Assembly: GCA_022360105.1 (NCBI GenBank)
Contig: JAKSDL010000733.1
Location: 1 to 7,426 of the forward strand
Length of the DNA stretch: 7,426 bases
Source of the DNA: Pseudomonadota bacterium
Lineage (GTDB): Bacteria; SAR324; XYD2-FULL-50-16; JAHJRI01
Direction: 5' to 3'
Positions within the stretch are counted from its first letter, which is position 1, and each line of letters starts with the position of its first letter. The notes under the pieces are model-generated. The model did not search any database. It saw nothing but the letters and a program-made list of their open reading frames with translations, and was not told the origin of the DNA. A program made the position numbers and the translations under genes. Below are positions 5,661 through 7,426 of this stretch, piece after piece.

Positions 5661-7286
5661 TTACTTAGCAGAAGACGTAAAATCCTTAAACTGCTCCCGC
5701 AGTTTTGTTTTGAGCAATTTACCCGTTGCGGTATGAGGCAGCTCATCAACAAACACCACATCATCCGGGATCTGCCATTTGGCCAATCGACCTTTTAGAT
5801 GCTCAATTAACTGCTCTTTGGTGACAGAAGCTCCCTGTTCCTTCACGGCGATAACCAGAGGCCGCTCGTCCCATTTCGGGTGTGGAACCGCGATCACAGC
5901 AGCTTCTGCGATGCCTGGACATCCAACTGCCTCGTTTTCCATGTCTATGGAGGAGATCCATTCACCACCGGATTTGATCACATCTTTGGATCGATCAGTG
6001 ATTTGCATATATCCATCGGGATCTATTGTTGCAACGTCACCTGTATCAAACCAGCCATCTTCTTCCAGAATGTTATCATCGCTTTTAAAATAACCGGAGG
6101 TGATCCACGGTCCTTTCACCAGCAGGCGCCCGAAGGTTTCGCCATCCCAGGGCAACTCGCTTCCTTTATCATCCACAATTTTCATATCAACACCAAAAAC
6201 AGCCAATCCCTGCTTCAGATTGAGACTGTTTTTTTCCTCGTCGGAAAGGTTGGCATGTTTACGTTTGAGATTGCAAGCAGTGCCCAAAGGACTCATCTCT
6301 GTCATACCCCAGGCATGGATAACATTGACCTGATAGTCATTACGGAAAGATTCTATCATGGAACGTGGTACGGCTGATCCGCCAATAACGGTACGCTGCA
6401 TGGAAGTAAACTGCTTTTTCGTTTCCTTCATATAGGACAACAACAGCATCCAGACGGTCGGAACGCCTGCTGAAAGCGTCACCCCTTCATTTTCCATAAG
6501 TTCATAGATAGCTTCTCCATCCATCCTTGCCCCGGGCATCACCATTTTGGCACCACACATGGCCGCAGCATAAGGTAATCCCCAGGCATTGGCATGAAAC
6601 ATCGGTACCACAGGAAGAATCACATCCATACTGGAAAAGCCGACACCGTCTGGTGAACGGATACAAAAACTGTGCAGTACCGTTGAGCGGTGACTGTATA
6701 GTACCCCCTTGGGATTACCGGTGGTTCCGGAGGTGTAGCACAGGGAGGAGGCAGCCCGTTCGTCCAATTCGGGCCAAACGTAGTCATCATTTGCTTTTGC
6801 CATGAGTGCTTCATAACAAATGGGATTGGGTATTTTGGTATTCGGCATGTGCGCCTTGTCTGTCAGGATAACGAATCCCTTGACGTCTGGAATATGCTCC
6901 AATACTGCTTCCACAAGGGGTACAAAAGTCAAATCCAGAAACAGATATTTATCTTCGGCATGGTTAATAATGTAAGAGATTTGCTCGGGGAACAGGCGCG
7001 GATTGATGGTATGGCAAACAGCTCCCATCCCTGAAACGCCAAAATACAGTTCCAAATGGCGATAGCCGTTCCAGGCCAGGGTTCCAATGCGGTCGCCCTG
7101 CTCAACACCCAGGTCTGTCAGTGCATTGGCAACCTGTCTGCATCGTGCAGCGCACTCTTTGTAGGTATATCGATGAATCGGTCCTTCGATGGTTCGTGAA
7201 ACAATTTCTTCATCACCATGGTTTCTCGCTGCAAACTCAATCTGATCCGAAATCAACAGCGGACGTTCCTGCATTATTCCAAACAT
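5661..7286 (-). CDS. AMP-forming acyl-CoA ligase, DmdB / medium-chain fatty acid type
   Basis: ANL-superfamily adenylating enzyme that activates a carboxylic acid with ATP and then forms the CoA thioester. Motifs in order: P-loop [11 protein letters not shown] (184-194), HANAW (231-235), IGGSAVP (301-307), HAWGMTE (324-330), GWFDTGD (411-417), the hinge [15 protein letters not shown] (431-445) and the catalytic lysine Lys523 in PHTATGK. The N-terminus [20 protein letters not shown] and EGPIHRYTY are characteristic of the group holding 3-methylmercaptopropionyl-CoA ligase (DmdB) and medium-chain ligases such as AlkK. Thr185, His231, Trp235, Gly302, Arg432, Lys434, Glu442, Trp443, Glu474 and Lys523 fall at or near the positions I remember for DmdB; an alignment should confirm this. 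At 541 aa it is full length. The start is fixed by AGGAGG (7292-7297), five bases upstream. The exact acid is uncertain: short or medium-chain fatty acid or methylthiopropionate. It would feed beta-oxidation or demethiolation in the cytoplasm; none of those downstream enzymes is in the window. Confidence 0.92.
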   Translation of the reverse strand: MFGIMQERPLLISDQIEFAARNHGDEEIVSRTIEGPIHRYTYKECAARCRQVANALTDLGVEQGDRIGTLAWNGYRHLELYFGVSGMGAVCHTINPRLFPEQISYIINHAEDKYLFLDLTFVPLVEAVLEHIPDVKGFVILTDKAHMPNTKIPNPICYEALMAKANDDYVWPELDERAASSLCYTSGTTGNPKGVLYSHRSTVLHSFCIRSPDGVGFSSMDVILPVVPMFHANAWGLPYAAAMCGAKMVMPGARMDGEAIYELMENEGVTLSAGVPTVWMLLLSYMKETKKQFTSMQRTVIGGSAVPRSMIESFRNDYQVNVIHAWGMTEMSPLGTACNLKRKHANLSDEEKNSLNLKQGLAVFGVDMKIVDDKGSELPWDGETFGRLLVKGPWITSGYFKSDDNILEEDGWFDTGDVATIDPDGYMQITDRSKDVIKSGGEWISSIDMENEAVGCPGIAEAAVIAVPHPKWDERPLVIAVKEQGASVTKEQLIEHLKGRLAKWQIPDDVVFVDELPHTATGKLLKTKLREQFKDFTSSAK

Positions 7287-7290
7287 ATGA

Positions 7291-7298
7291 CCCTCCTT
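7291..7298 (-). promoter_or_regulatory. Strong Shine-Dalgarno of the acyl-CoA ligase
   Basis: On the minus strand AAGGAGGG, with core AGGAGG five bases before the ATG, is the best ribosome binding site in the window. It rules out the nearby Met5 as the start and suggests efficient translation. Confidence 0.85.
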
Positions 7299-7332
7299 AG
7301 TTTAAACAATGTCCCGTTGCTCGATAATTACT

Positions 7333-7346
7333 ACCTCAAACGAGGT
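7333..7346. promoter_or_regulatory. 5-4-5 inverted repeat near the ligase transcription start
   Basis: ACCTC (7333-7337), spacer AAAC, GAGGT (7342-7346). On the minus strand it lies 11 bp past the nearest -10 candidate, so it spans the first bases of the predicted transcript. This is a common place for a repressor operator; a small leader hairpin is also possible. Confidence 0.35.
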
Positions 7347-7355
7347 TTCGAAATA

Positions 7356-7387
7356 ACTATATAAGGGGTTTTAACTGCTCAAGTCAA
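7356..7387 (-). promoter_or_regulatory. Sigma-70-type promoter of the acyl-CoA ligase
   Basis: Minus strand: -35 TTGACT (7382-7387, five of six consensus bases). The -10 is either TATATA (7358-7363, spacer 18) or TATAGT (7356-7361, spacer 20, five of six). The predicted start near 7350 leaves a leader of about 60 nt to the ATG at 7286. The -35 directly abuts the 12-bp palindrome at 7388-7399. Confidence 0.55.
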
Positions 7388-7399
7388 GGATTGCAATCC
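7388..7399. promoter_or_regulatory. 12-bp perfect palindrome GGATTGCAATCC next to the ligase -35 box
   Basis: GGATTG/CAATCC is fully self-complementary. Outside it, AAGTC (7381-7385) and GACTT (7400-7404) form a second matching pair, offset by two bases, so the dyad extends over about 24 bp. Placed immediately upstream of the -35 hexamer, it is well positioned for an activator contacting RNA polymerase or for a repressor. The binding protein is unknown; the TetR-type protein encoded nearby is one candidate. Confidence 0.5.
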
Positions 7400-7426
7400 G
7401 ACTTAACTTTTTTTGTATCGATTCGG

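Noticed and set aside
5880..6377. 165-codon plus-strand reading frame
   Set aside because: It is antisense to the acyl-CoA ligase, which has all family motifs through this stretch; there is no Shine-Dalgarno and no recognisable domain.
1..7426. CRISPR array, tRNA/rRNA genes, toxin-antitoxin or phage-defence module
   Set aside because: No regularly spaced repeats, cloverleaf or rRNA-like sequence, small paired genes, or defence-type domains were seen on either strand.

Overview
The window looks like chromosomal DNA of a Gram-negative, moderate-GC (by eye in the mid to upper 40s percent) bacterium. A member of the Desulfobacterota (former Deltaproteobacteria) is the best guess. The RCC1 repeats carry the Cys-paired, IGDNE-containing form common in myxobacteria and relatives, and the DnaJ-like protein has the J-domain / 'RRFSTDDIFKNFD' / CTD layout I associate with that group. 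This taxonomic call is from memory and is only moderately secure.

Layout, left to right. (1) The 3' end of a gene entering from the left edge encodes a probably secreted seven-bladed RCC1 beta-propeller (+, to 1384). (2) A 280-bp gap holds two hairpins, one a perfect 10-bp stem inside a tiny possible reading frame. (3) An amidase-signature hydrolase (+, 1665-2978) has the complete Lys-cisSer-Ser triad. (4) A convergent intergenic region contains an A/T-flanked hairpin that probably works as a two-way terminator. (5) A zinc-finger-less DnaJ/CbpA-type co-chaperone (-, 3153-4091) lies downstream of (6) a single-domain rhodanese (-, 4232-4645). They are 140 bp apart on the same strand, with a 7-bp hairpin between them. 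(7) A divergent regulatory region with a 9-bp inverted repeat separates the rhodanese from (8) a TetR-family repressor (+, 4830-5420). (9) A 240-bp convergent gap with a perfect 11-bp hairpin leads to (10) an AMP-forming acyl-CoA ligase of the DmdB / medium-chain type (-, 5661-7286). Its promoter region at the right edge is well defined: strong Shine-Dalgarno, -35/-10 boxes, and two palindromes.

Functional reading: the TetR regulator and the acyl-CoA ligase converge tail to tail and could form a local acyl-CoA-responsive unit. The rhodanese and DnaJ-like genes may be co-transcribed. The amidase and RCC1 genes have no clear partner here. I see no CRISPR array, tRNA, rRNA, transposase, toxin-antitoxin pair or obvious defence system. 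The most distinctive items are the RCC1 propeller, whose ten cysteines occur strictly as blade-internal pairs and whose frame continues past the left edge, and the set of perfect palindromes at gene boundaries.
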